A stretch of 64,000 nucleotides of DNA. Origin: Thozetella sp. PMI_491 (taxonomy: Eukaryota; Ascomycota; Sordariomycetes; Chaetosphaeriales; Chaetosphaeriaceae). Numbering within the stretch: position 1 is the stretch's first letter; the number at the start of each line of letters is the position of its first letter. The stretch lies in NCBI GenBank assembly GCA_021432635.1, contig MU270024.1:310001-374000 (forward strand), written 5' to 3'. Positions 12,301 to 22,999 of the stretch are shown here, piece after piece. The position numbers and the translations under genes are program-made. Under the pieces are notes generated by a model. The model was not told the DNA's origin. It worked only from the letters and a program-made list of their open reading frames with translations, and ran no database searches.

Positions 12301-12940
12301 GCCGGGCGTAGGAAGGAGAGGGTGGACGGCGGCGGTGGTGTCGTGAAGTGGTACGTCTATCTTGCCACGGAGATCCGCGGCCGGGACATCGGCCGCGCTG
12401 ATGCCTGTAAGTAGATGACCCGGGACAGATCTCGACATGGCTTCGACTTCAGGCGGTATGTCATTGCTTGTGTCTAAGATCCAGGCTTGTCTCACGTCAA
12501 GGTCCAGTGAATGCTTGGTAGCATGCGGAGTCCAGTCAACCGAGGTCCATGTCGCCGGTGAAAGTGTTCCAGGCCCCGGGCGGCGCTGCCGCTGAGGTGT
12601 AGACGTCGTTGATATCGTGAGCGCAACGAAGATGATGCCGATCGTCCAGAGAGTTAGCCTAGTCAACGAAGAGAGGCGATGCGTCCACCGCCTGTGTGCG
12701 ACCGACGCAACAGGATCGTGCTGTACGTGACCAACTCCTTGTCAGCAAGTCCGCTATCGTTGCGGCTCACACACGCGCAAAGGACAGGAGATGATCGGTA
12801 AGACAAGGAAGGCATGCGAACCTGAGGGTCTTTCAATTCAGGCATCGTAACCAGCTTTGGATGACCTGGAGATGCTAACCCGGGCGAGAACTGCCACTGC
12901 AGGCAAAGATCGCTGCGACCGAAGAGATCCGCCCGGCCAT
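9346..12940 (-). CDS. scp1: SREBP cleavage-activating protein (SCAP) homologue
   Basis: Escort and sensor that carries SREBP between ER and Golgi. Six minus-strand exons join in frame: 12940-12880, 12821-12775, 12720-11887, 11800-11685, 11603-10084, 10025-9346 (3258 nt, about 1085 aa, close to S. pombe Scp1). Order: a first membrane segment near residue 58 (LTLWTIGIIFVALTI); a luminal loop of about 200 aa; a sterol-sensing-like bundle around 275-460; two further membrane segments; then WD40-type repeats from about 640 (VLDVFRLASG, GFDRRVVLWDL). The last exon carries the conserved LHSPPQNCVHCGSTAVTSFS segment. A MELADL-like cargo motif and the conserved Asp ending the sensing domain are not obvious, so sterol sensing may be altered. 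The N-terminal two exons are least certain. A decayed fragment lies at 22010-22265. Confidence 0.8.
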
Positions 12941-13481
12941 TTGGTCCAGCTCTCTCCACCTAGTGCTGCATGATTTGATTTCGTGACCCGTTTCCAATAA
13001 CCCTTGCTCCGTACGAGCAACCCTAACCCTCCCATCGTCGTATTATCTGTCTCTGGCCTTGGTGCGTTGCGGTAAAGGATGCAATGCCATGCTGAGCAGG
13101 GCTAGGGATACGATTGCTGAAGTGCCGAGTTTCGAGTTCTCGGAAAAGCTTGGGAAGTGGGTGTAGTATTATATGACTTTTCGCCGCGCTCATGTGATGG
13201 TGTAGTGGGCCGAAGATGAGACCACGGACTGGCCGAGTCACCCTACTTCCATTAGCTTCAGCCGGGTTCGGCTCGGTACAGTGTGTCTCAACGCCACAGC
13301 TCATAGCGCCCCCTTGGCCCGGGGAAAAGTCCTTAACTGTGCTGTATAGAATCCAAAAAAATTAGTCGAGGTAAGAAATGATGATTAAACAGCATTATTC
13401 CACCCACTCGATCGTTAATGAGACATGAGACTCAGCACACAGATCCACCAAACTAGGACGGCTGGCACAGGAAGCTGGAAG
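12941..13481. other. Intergenic between SCAP and SREBP
   Basis: Contains the SCAP promoter and the region downstream of SREBP. It includes a sterol-element-like site (13237-13246) and a short CCCTAACCCT run at 13021 that is too short to be an interstitial telomere. Confidence 0.5.
13237..13246 (+). promoter_or_regulatory. Candidate sterol regulatory element upstream of SCAP
   Basis: GTCACCCTAC followed by T fits the published fungal SREBP consensus RTCABSCCACY at 10 of 11 positions. It sits about 300 bp upstream of the predicted SCAP ATG. Chance occurrence is possible; feedback control of SCAP by SREBP is inference. Confidence 0.3.
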
Positions 13482-16358
13482 CTAGGCGGCTAATGCTTCC
13501 GATGGACGTCCGAGTTCTGCAAGCCCATGAGGCCCAGTCTTCTCAGAATCATCCACAGGCTGCCCTTCTTGTATGCCAACCAACCACTGGAGCACGTTCA
13601 ACGAGAGGGAGGCCACATTCTCCTCTGCCTCCTGGCTCAGCCGACCGAGCCCCTCCGTCTGCTCTCCCTCCCGCCGACTCCAGACCCTTAGCAGCCCTGC
13701 CACCTGTTCGTACAGATCCTTCTGTCCGCCCGCCCGCTTCTTCTGTCGAAATGAATCATCCAAGAACCGATACAGCGCTGCTAACCCGAGCAGCCCTAGC
13801 TTCTGGTCCGCCGTGTCCCCAGTAAGGCCCCGGATCTCTGCCCCCAGGGCTCGGCACGCCATCTCCTCCCGGTCTCTTTCCGTTTGGGCCGCGGCAATGG
13901 CGCTCCGTAGTGCGACATTCAAGTCTATGCGCAGGCACGGCCACCAGATCAACCGATGCGAATCCCCCTGTCGCTGCTTTTCACCTGCAACACTCATGTC
14001 GGAAATGGCAGACCACAGTCCCTGCGGCCGAGACAGGATGAGGGCCCGGAAAGCCCGCGCGAGGCTCAGCGGACGGTTATCGCCGGGCAGCAGCAGAGCA
14101 TGCACTACGAACGCGGTAGCCCATGTTGCGGAATAAGGCGGCGCCGTGCATATGGCGAGGGTCAGATCCGATCCGACATCACTGGCCGACTCGGGCTCGA
14201 GCGTCCGGAATAGTGTGTCGCGCAGGGCTATCCCCGCATGCCAGGCAGCCAGCGCATCCAACGGCGACAGCACGCGATAGTCCTCGGCTACCGTGTCTAG
14301 CCAAGGGGCAAGGTTGTCGACGTCGGGACTTCCCGGTATGCCCGTCTGGGCTGTGCTCGGGAAGGCTAAAGCAGCTACACGTCGGACTGCTTCGTCGCTA
14401 AAGGCGTCGTCCGCGCTGAGAGAGAGCAAGACGGAGAGATGCGCCGGAAGCGTCGTGTCGGTGGCTTCTGCGCCCAATGCTACTGCCACATCCCTCGTCG
14501 CCTTGTGGTCGAGACGTGCGCGCTGCCACCACCGATGGGACATCTTGATGAGGAAGTAAGCAGCCCAGCGATGGGCCGTCCTGGCTGCCACGACCTGCGC
14601 GTGCAGTGACCGAAGCATCAGCCGGTATGGCGTCGCTGGTAGCGCAAGGCTCGCCAGGAGGGTGAGCACCAGCCGAGCGCTGCTGATCTTCGTATCGCCG
14701 CCAGTGAGTTGCGCGTCGATCGCGATATCCCATGCTCTCTTGGCGACATCTGCAGGCTTCGTCTCGGATCCCTGTGGCCCCTCCAGCTGCCAGCCGAATC
14801 CGCGGAAAAGATCGGCTCCAAGGTTTAGCAAGAGGATCCGCATGCTAGCCCACGCGATGGTGGCAGTAAGGGACAAGCCATTCTCCGGAATCTCAATGGT
14901 CCGCGTAGCCGTGATGAAGGCGGACCGACGGATGTCTCTGATGCCAGCAGACGTTAACGGCGCCGGGGCAGCCTTGGGGGCGGCAGGCGGGCGCGTCAGC
15001 GCACGGAAAACAGCAGGCAGAAATATATACAGCGCAGCAAGGAGGAGCATGAAGCTCTTGAACAAAGCAACCCCATTGCTAAGGGATGGTGAGCCGCCGA
15101 TGCTCGCAGAAATATGCTGGAAGGGCTGAGTCAGTCGGGTGAGTAAGTGGACGGGGATTGAGAATAGGCCTCGCCCCGAGGTCGTCTCGTTGCTCTGCTG
15201 CTCTGTGTGCATGCCCTGCATGGCTAGCATCCCGGCGAGGCCGCCGACCATGAGCTTGCTCGCCGCGCCGCCGCCGCCAGAGCTGCGTCCAGGCATCATG
15301 AGCTCGCGGTTTAGTTTGCCGAGTGCCAGAACCTGCTTTCCGAGGAGCTCTTTCTGCTCTGTTAGCTTTTCATTGCATGCCTGCAGATCTCGGATGTACT
15401 GCGTCGCACCCGCCAGCACCCGGGTTTTCGTAGCCAACCCGGCCTGGTTGCGCGTTTTCTCCTTCTTCAGGTGCGGGATGGCATCCTGCAGAGCGGCGAA
15501 CATATCTGTCAATCGGTCCCGGTAACGCTTCTCCACGATGTTGTGCGCCTGCTGCTTTGATCGCGTCGGCCCGAACCCCTCCGGCCCGTCGTCCTGCCCG
15601 GCATGCTTCCGCTTTTTTCTCGCATCATCTCGCCCCGCGGTGCTTCCCTCTTCCGGGGAACTGCCCAGTGGCTGTAGCACAATCGAAGGGTCACTGCGGC
15701 CACCCCAGACTTGGTCTGATGGTGATTCGGCAATGCTCGGGAGGCGAGTCTCTAATAAAGGAGGGGAGAGGCTCGAGGAATCGACGGGGAGTGTTGATGG
15801 GAGCGAGATCGAGAGCGAGGTTGATGGTGCTGCGAAGAGGGGTTGCTTTGCCGGAGAATCATCAGACCACAAAATTGAGAAATCGAACAATGGGTCAGCG
15901 ACCGCTGGGCCGGGCTGCTGCTTGGTCCCTCCGGTGTTTGTAGCCGCCTCAACGAATCCAGCCTTCCCAATTTCTACATCCTGCTCTATCCAATCCTGCC
16001 ACTGGTCCCAGTCACTTGGCGCTGTCCGCCATCTGCTACTGATCTCATTCTCCGGCGGATGGGCGGATGGGGAACCGGACGAGTAGACGGTACCTGGGGT
16101 TTGCTCCAAGGCATTCACAGCGCTGCTGTCGGGCCACGAGCTGCTAGCCGCGCTACTCGACTGGCGCGACGAGCGAAAAAAGAAGAGCGAGTCCAGCAAC
16201 GACTCGTTTATACCGAGTAGTGCATCCTATGGTTCCGACATGAGAACTATCCATTCCATTCTTCGGGATGTCGCGAGAACTGCTCGGCAGCCTGGGAGGG
16301 GAGTACGCACTAGATCATCCAGCGCCGTCAATTCGGCATCCGCTGTGGTGGCATCCAT
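13482..16358 (-). CDS. sre1: Sterol regulatory element-binding protein (SREBP, SrbA/Sre1 family)
   Basis: Membrane-tethered bHLH-leucine-zipper activator that, once released by proteolysis, drives sterol and low-oxygen genes. Exons 16358-16311 and 16226-13482 give about 930 aa. The 84-nt intron (GTGCGT to CATAG) joins TALDDL to DALLGINESLL in frame and supplies the ATG that the long frame lacks. A Ser/Pro-rich acidic N-terminus is followed by the bHLH near residues 240-300 (HNIVEKRYRDRL) with the SREBP-specific Tyr. Two membrane segments follow: near 405 (FKSFMLLLAALYIFLPAVF) and near 470 (TIAWASMRILLLNLGADLF). The large C-terminal half matches the fungal SREBP C-terminal domain (DUF2014-like). 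It lies head-to-tail upstream of SCAP, its expected partner. A decayed fragment is at 22325-22645. Confidence 0.9.
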
Positions 16359-17502
16359 ATAAAATCCCTGTGAGATGTCGGAATCGGAGCGTGGTCCGGA
16401 CTGCGTACACTTCGCTACTGTAATAGCTAGGGCAGCGGCTACTGCTCCTCTATGCTTCGACCCGAGCGACTCGGTTTGCTCGGCGAAACTTCGTCTTACC
16501 AGTCGCTGTGTTTGCGGGGGGGGGCAGCTGAAGATATTTCTCTATGGTCACCGCAGGGGTGAACATAACCGGGCGTTAACGGAGTTCTCGGCATTGAAGC
16601 GTTCATCACCCCGGGCCGGGGGCATAAGGGGGAATAGGGTTGGGGCCGGTGGGGGCGAAGTTTTTTTTTTTCTTTTTATGTTTTTACCCTCTGTAGATTT
16701 TACGTGGTCCTATGCGAGTACAGTAAGGGAAGCAGGACCTAATTACCCGTACTCTGCGCTATACAGCAAGCCCTTTGCTGTTGACCAACTCGCTTTTTAA
16801 TTGCAATCATTCTGGAGCTCTGGCGGGGTTTCTGCCCGATTGATTCGTGCTGTGCGATCGTCACCACCCATCCATCCCACGGAAGTCCAATTTTTTTCCT
16901 TGTTTTTTTCTTTATTATTAGTTTTTTTATCCTCCGTAGATTGTATAAGTTACGGAGAGCCCCGTACGCTATTCTAGCCGCCATCTGTTTGGAACAATTG
17001 CATCAGTTTCGATTGCATCCATGTCGGCGGATGGTGCCGCTGCTATCCAACTTGAGGGTAGTATGCCTGGATGGTGAGAAACATCGATTCTACACTGGCT
17101 GAAATGACGCCCTGGTGATCCTGGGACAGACACTTATGCCAATAAATCCCATTGGTTGGAGCCCCTCCATCTTGGTGTTCACAGTGTTCTAGACTGGTCT
17201 CCTCACATGTGATATGGATCCACAACACGCAGCTGTCCCCGGCCAGGACCCTCAATCGACGCCACTGATGCACTGATGGACCCACTCTTGGCTCTTGATC
17301 GATGTCATCGCAAGTAGATGCTCTCCGTAAGCTCTGCTCATTGGTCTAGCACACGCAAATCGATGCTATACACCATTTCGGAAGTACCATAAATATCATG
17401 ATGTATGAGTCGTAGCCAATAATTATCTCAAACGGAATGAAAAATTAACTAAGCTTCTTCCTCTGTCTTCAGCCCAATTCCGCCCATGGCGGCAACCAAA
17501 CA
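16359..17502. other. SREBP upstream region
   Basis: No gene supported. A weak sterol-element-like ATCACCCCGG lies at 16605-16614, about 250 bp upstream of the SREBP ATG. T-rich runs lie at 16660-16680 and 16890-16930, as often seen in fungal promoters. Confidence 0.45.
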
Positions 17503-18240
17503 ATGAGCTCACATACTATGGAACAATCGCCGTGGTCCTCGTCAGAAGACCTCTTCGAGTCGTTTATCGCACTTGGTTCTTTCGCGGCTGCAAACGATCT
17601 GAACCGGGACGATACATTCCCAACGAGCAGCTGTGCGACCGCAGAGGACTTATTTTGCCGCGATGGCATTGACGAATCCTACTATATTGACGACGGCGAT
17701 AACGAGGACGACGGCAGCGACGAGGATAACGGCTTTATGCTCCCAAGCCCGATCCCTGATACGCCCACGGGTAACGATTTTGAAGGGAACATATCGATAA
17801 GATCCTCCCCGTCGCCGCACCACCAGAACCGGCACGTAACCAAAGAAAACGTGCCTTGCATCTCACAAACTCCAGGTTGTGTTCTGGAGTCCACACCACG
17901 AACTTGAGGAAGAAAAAAAGACCAATGGCCAGCTCTATGGCCAAAAGAGCCGAGCCGACTTCTCCCTCAAGCGGCAACCCAGGCTCCCCAAGAGATGAGG
18001 TGGAGCTCCTCCGTCGCCATAGTCACAAAAACGTCGAGAAGCGGTACTGCAACAGGCTGAATATCGAGTTCGATCAGCTTTTGGTGTTTATGCTTAGCGC
18101 CGACGGCTAGAGCTGCAATCGTAAAACTGGAGTTAATCTGGCCAAGGGAGGAGTGCTGGCCATGGCACATCAGCGCATTAAAGATCTCGAGTAGCAACAG
18201 AAAACGCTTAAAGAGCATACCGCGATGATGAGTAATTTTA
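17503..18240 (+). pseudogene. Decayed SREBP-type bHLH gene (copy of the gene at 25341)
   Basis: The opening frame (ATG at 17503) aligns with the intact protein at 25341-26090: an acidic N-terminus, DGIDESYYIDDGD against DGIAESLYYDDDD, and a proline/serine segment. The frame shifts near 17900. In the new frame the DNA-binding region reads RRHSHKNVEKRYCNRL, where the near-invariant Arg after Tyr is Cys. A stop follows at about 18107. Beyond it, MAHQRIKDLE and an in-frame TAG correspond to the second helix of the intact gene. At least three disabling changes make a functional product unlikely. Protein-level identity is modest, so the duplication is not recent. It occupies the slot beside SREBP that the intact bHLH occupies beside the decayed copy. 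Confidence 0.75.
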
Positions 18241-20119
18241 TTTTCTATTGTGATTTTTGAAAGCCTTTTGGGCGGAAATGACATGATTAATTTTCCACGA
18301 TTAGGGTGGCTTGATTTGGGTGGCTTAGCTTGCGATATCCTGAAGCGTTTTCCTTCGAGATGAGGCAGGGGTTAGGAGGGGGGCTGGTGGGGGGAAGGTC
18401 CATGGTCAGGGACGAACCAGTGGGACTAACTCTCCCTTCATGATTATAATGAGTGTATGCCAAGAAAGGGAATACCAGCTCGCGATTGCCGGCCTGGTTG
18501 ACATAAGGCAAGGTCGCGGACGGATATTTGCAGTAATTGGTCCAATGCTAAACTTGTTAAGCTTAAACGTGTCTTCATGTCTGATATCGGCCCTAGTTGT
18601 TGAGTGGAGTTGCTATGTACCAAATTATGTTATTCCTCCCACATATACCACTCTAGATGGGATTGGGCTTCAGACCACATGCTAGGTAAGTTCAAACAAC
18701 AATATAGCATGAGCAGCGCATACGATAATTGTGGCGCTAGAGATTAGGGATCCAGATAATCTAGGTGGTAAACATAATAAAAAGTAAAATTAGAAAAAGA
18801 ATAGCGAAGAAAGAAGAGTCCAGGCAAGCGATCAGGTACGAAGGATTCCGGCATGGAAATGCAGTTCGTAGCTATGAATAATATATCTAGCTCGTAGTAT
18901 ATACCTAAATGATGCAACTGTGGCGAAACACACCTTATAACGGCTATGTATCGCTGAGGTTTCGGCTGTAACACTACCTATATACCTGAGATATGTATCC
19001 TAGTCAAGTTCTTGTTCAACTGCAGCTGTCTTACGCCACCTCAAGTTATATAGAGAGTCCATACAACGAAGCCTGTGTAATCTACTTAGCCAATATTCAC
19101 TTATTCACAGAGACAATCACATTCTCTTCGGGGAAAAAGTATTGTCCTTATGCTTCGTAAGTACTAGTTCTGCCTCCTTCGCTTCTCTCGCTGACTAGAT
19201 CTGTAGCACGAGTTGGAGATGTTGAGAGTGAAACGAAGGGACCGGATTGTATCAGGACAGCCTAAGACTGCGTGATATTTACAAGGTTTTTTATGAATGA
19301 CTATTAGGCTCTTGGGCTCGGTCAAGGAAATCTTCCCTCCGACTTTGTCTTCAAGCTGCCATCAGGATTGATCACGTCGAACCGCGATGGCTCAAGGTTT
19401 TGAAGGGCTAGCTAACCACGGTGCCCGGTCTGGCACTTAACAAGAACCAGACGGCGTCAGCCCAAGTGCTTCATTTGGTCATGAATATTGTTGATTGATG
19501 TGTTTAAATTCGGTCGACAGACGGACGCCTACTAATGAACCCTAGCTAACTCACCACGGAGGAAGATCTACGAATTCGGTGTGAATACTAGATAAGGATA
19601 ATGTTGATCCTCACAAAGCTCCAGCGCTCTTTCATATGGCAAAATACGTAGATCTACTGCCATTTCCAATATTGCCAGTAATGCTTCTGAGCAGAGAGTG
19701 CACTCACGATCATTGAAGCCGTTTACTAGAGCAGGGAACCTTTAGGAAATGTCCTGCCAGTTAGTACTGATTGAGTTAAAGCTACCCCTTTAGGTTAGAT
19801 AATATGGGGTTCTCGCTTACGCACGGGTGCGTGATTCCCGTTGGCTGCTACACTCACAACGTGCTGCAAAGGTGGTGTGATACGTAAGGGGCGCCGGAGT
19901 ACTACATGCCCACTAAAATACTTAGTCAAAAGGGGAAGGATGCCACCTTCATGCAATCATAAGCAGAGAGTGAGGCGCCAGGACGTCCTCTAGGTTAGCC
20001 GGATGCAACAATGCGGAAGAGCCCAAACAATGCGGCACTAACCATTATCTAGGAAGCATATACAAAAACGCCACGCCGTTCCTTGGTCTTCTATCCGAAT
20101 ACAAGGAGTATCACAAACC
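18241..20119. other. Intergenic, no supported gene
   Basis: Nothing recognisable on either strand apart from AT-rich stretches (18760-18990). It separates the bHLH pseudogene from the phosphatase-subunit gene. Confidence 0.5.
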
Positions 20120-21124
20120 ATGACTGAACAGCACTCATCGCCGGAAACGGGAGGAATGCTACAGGAGATGGTGCGGCGGAAGTCCGGTGAGATCGTGTGG
20201 CCGGTACTTCGCACATCGAGCCACCATTCGAGGAGCAGTGCGTCGGCGTCGGCCAAATTCGTGCATTTCAACGATTCCCAGCTGGAACAAGTGCGGCATT
20301 TTTTCCGGGAAGACCAGCCTCGGTTCATCAGTTCGTCTATACCGGGTTCCAATCCTGCGGACGAGATCCAGGTGGAGCGCGGAGAAGCTCCGGAGCCACC
20401 TTCGCCCCCGCTGCCGCTTGTAAATGATCTCACCATCCAACTACTCAATTTTCCCTTGGAGACGGCCGCCCGGAGGAAGCAACCAGTACGTCTACTGAGG
20501 ACATGGCTGTCTCGAGATTACAGCCTGTTGTATGGGTCTGTCGGAGTCGCCAATACGGGAGAGAACAAGCGTGTCGTCTGCAGGTTTAGCTTTGACAACT
20601 GGGAGACGACAGACGAGGCAGAAGCTTTCTACAACGTGACCAGGCTGTCAGGCGGGTACGAATGCTTTGTTTTCAGTGTCGATCTGGCCGAGGTGGTCGA
20701 CATCATGTCCAAGGTCATACGTTTTTGTATTCGATACACTGTGCATGGCACCGACTTTTGGGACAACAATGACGGTTCCAATTTTGAAGCATGTTTTTTA
20801 AGAAGCAGCCTACTTCAAAAACGAACGCCACCCTCATCGATATACCGGCCTCCAAGGATCGCTCACGGACGACGCCTGGCTTTGAGGGGGAGAAGCCCCG
20901 TGGAATATGATACAACTGACCGGAAGATAGAAACTTCAGGGTCTGACACAGATGAGAACAAGGCAAAGTATAAAGCCTGCCGGCTGTCTCACTGTTCCGA
21001 AGAACGTATCGGAATCGATACCTACGTAAATTGCCCATCCATCCCCTTTAAAGGCGGGAAGAGCCTTTTCTCGTACCAGTGCCATGTAACTCCATCACTG
21101 TATGATGCAGTAGCAAGCAGGTAA
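20120..21124 (+). CDS. PP1 glycogen-targeting regulatory subunit (CBM21 domain)
   Basis: Targets protein phosphatase 1 to glycogen, favouring glycogen synthase activation (Gac1/PIG/PPP1R3 family). A single 334-aa exon with an ATG at 20120. Near residues 47-51 is the PP1-docking RVxF-type motif (KFVHF), followed by the conserved LEQVRHFFRED. A CBM21 domain spans roughly 124-220: GSVGVANTGENKRVVCRFSF, DNWETTDEAEAFY and FWDNNDGSNFE, the last being the carbohydrate-contact loop. The tail is basic and degenerate. Fungal relatives I know of are usually longer, and the stop is only a few bases before the start of the decayed oxidoreductase copy at 21130. The C-terminus may therefore have been truncated or replaced at the duplication junction. 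Confidence 0.8.
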   Translation: MTEQHSSPETGGMLQEMVRRKSGEIVWPVLRTSSHHSRSSASASAKFVHFNDSQLEQVRHFFREDQPRFISSSIPGSNPADEIQVERGEAPEPPSPPLPLVNDLTIQLLNFPLETAARRKQPVRLLRTWLSRDYSLLYGSVGVANTGENKRVVCRFSFDNWETTDEAEAFYNVTRLSGGYECFVFSVDLAEVVDIMSKVIRFCIRYTVHGTDFWDNNDGSNFEACFLRSSLLQKRTPPSSIYRPPRIAHGRRLALRGRSPVEYDTTDRKIETSGSDTDENKAKYKACRLSHCSEERIGIDTYVNCPSIPFKGGKSLFSYQCHVTPSLYDAVASR

Positions 21125-21129
21125 TTTAT

Positions 21130-21990
21130 TGGGCTACACGCTAGATTAGCCTATGGGTGCTGCTTGGGAAGCAGCGCGAGGTGAATAAAGTCCTGGAAAT
21201 ATGGTAGCCTCTGAGGAAGAGGCTTGCTTGCTAGGAGACCTAGACTAGTTCTGCCACTGAGACGTCGAGAAGTATGAGGACATTGCGCCGGCTAGCGCTA
21301 CAGCTTAGGTGCAGCCGGCGCTGTTTACTGTAGTGATAGCACGGCTGGCTGAAGAATGTGGCGCTAAGGCCTTGGCTGACTCTCCTGTGGAGGGTTTTGA
21401 GTATGAAATTATTGACCTGTTCTGTGGCGAAAAGAAGAGAGTTTGGGCAGTATGACATATTAATAAGACGACTGTGCTAGCAGTGACTACCACTACTGAC
21501 TTTGTCGTACTTGCTGCTGGCCTATGGACGCTAACTCTGTTTCCTCACGAGCCTATGTATAGCCTTCCGGTACATAGCGTGGCTATCCTTGCGACTGCTG
21601 CCCAGCTATTTTCTTTTACCTAGATCATGGTTCTGTTTGGTAAGGAAGGGGAAGTATTAGTGACATGAGTTGTCTGTCTAGAGGTCTACTTATGCCGTAA
21701 CAACGAGGTGTATATTGCCAGTAAGAGTGACACCTGAGTGCCTATACCAGCGGGTACAGCTGGGGTAGAGGTTAATAGGGACTGCTACCAGTTAATTTTG
21801 ATACGGTTTGTGGCATCTCGGACAAGCTCCAGCCAGCATCAGTGACAGGTCAGCGTGCATACTATCCTCTGACTGTGGACACACTATCAGTGGCGCCTTT
21901 GATAGAGTCCACATGGATTAACGGCCTAATCCTGGCTACAGGACCGGTTGCTGTGGCATCCATAATGGTCCCGCCACAGGTAAACAGTAT
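21130..21990 (+). pseudogene. Decayed copy of the FOXRED1/Tda3-like oxidoreductase
   Basis: Nucleotide alignment by eye to 8230-9110 is clear and collinear: GGGTGCTGCTTGGGAAGCAG matches GGGTGCTGCTCGGGAAGCGG, GAGAAGTATGAGGACATTGC matches GAGAAGTACGAAGACATCGC, and ATGGATTAACGGCCTAAT matches the region before the C-terminal FAD motif. Differences are rich in C-to-T and G-to-A changes. Stops arise from CAG to TAG (around 21305) and TGG to TAG (around 21246), and several indels are present. The 5' third of the gene is missing. It is followed without a gap by SCAP- and SREBP-derived pieces in parental order. Confidence 0.85.
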
Positions 21991-22009
21991 ATACAGGCCG
22001 GTGACGCCA

Positions 22010-22265
22010 GACAGTGCGGCAACTCCTCACCAAAGGTACGGATAAGACTTTTTAATAGTCTCGAATAGTAAAATCAGTTCCTCGGCGGATGCAGGCATAA
22101 CATAGAGCGGAGGATGGATATCCGCCAAGAATATCGGGAGCTGTCCGATGATGCGTATCAGATCGTGGAGGGTGGGCCCTCCCGGTGCCAAGCGCCAGCC
22201 TGTATTCGCCGGACTGTGAGTAGATCTCGAGTCAGGGCCTATCAGCGCATGCACCAAGTCCATGG
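22010..22265 (-). pseudogene. Decayed fragment of SCAP
   Basis: The minus frame reads HDLIRIIGQLPIFLADIHPP then LYVMPASAEE. It aligns with QDLVGVVGRLSIFSVHIHPL then VYVMPVSAAE in the intact SCAP (source about 10855-11060). Only this luminal-loop and last-membrane segment remains; WD40 and sterol-sensing parts are deleted. Orientation relative to the neighbouring fragments is the same as in the intact block. Confidence 0.8.
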
Positions 22266-22324
22266 TTTCATCGACAGGGCACTTATTTATATTAACCGCA
22301 CTCTTGACTGTTAGAAAATGCTAC

Positions 22325-22645
22325 GCGACAAAGCGCATGTAGCTGCTCAACAAAATACTATCCACTAGGTACCATATTAACCAGGGACTGGGGTTGTCTC
22401 TAAGGTCCGACTCCTCGTCGCTTTCCGGCCCAGACTCGAGCGTTTGGATAAGCTCATCTCGCAGGGCTACGCGTGCACGATTGGCGGCTAAAGTATCAAG
22501 TGGCGGCTGCACTTGATAGTCCTCGGCTATCGTGTCTAGCCAAGGTGCAAGTTTGCTAACGTTTGGAACCCATTCCCGGCTGCGCAGAAATTTGGGAGGC
22601 CAGCGTACTTACATATTGGACCACTTCGTCGCCAAAAACTCTATA
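22325..22645 (-). pseudogene. Decayed fragment of SREBP C-terminal domain
   Basis: The minus frame PLDTLAANRARVALRDELIQ then TLESGPESDEESDL aligns with PLDALAAWHAGIALRDTLFR then TLEPESASDVGSDL of the intact SREBP (source about 14150-14400). Nucleotide identity continues through the TAGTCCTCGGCTA..GTGTCTAGCC stretch and CTTCGTCGC near 22630. The bHLH and membrane segments are gone. Confidence 0.8.
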
Positions 22646-22999
22646 AGACTTAGATAATGAGCTTCATGGGATATGTTAATGGCACGGTATTTGGTTGTTA
22701 GTTTCCTAGCTATCGTAGAGCTATAGCTACAGCAGCACTTTTAAAACTGAGCGTTTCTTACTTTTCTTTGACTTTTTCATCTAAATTGAACAAACCTCGT
22801 GATCACTTCCAATCCTGAATCGCATCATGTGTTTCATTGCACTTGATAGCTCCTTGGTGGCGGTTTAAGCGGATATAGGAGCGATAATGGGGAGGCCGCG
22901 TTAGAAAAGCTCTGCCGCTGAAACGGCAAGCATATAAGGTGACATTCTACAGCCACTCTCTTGATAGTTACTTGTACTTATGCCCAAGTCAACGACCGC
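22646..22999. other. Intergenic after the decayed block
   Basis: No gene or further match to the intact block that I can see. Confidence 0.5.

Noticed and set aside
13019-13033. Interstitial telomere (CCCTAACCCT)
   Set aside because: Fewer than two full units; expected by chance.
13493-16086. Long plus-strand ORFs antisense to SREBP
   Set aside because: GC-rich shadows of the SREBP frame.
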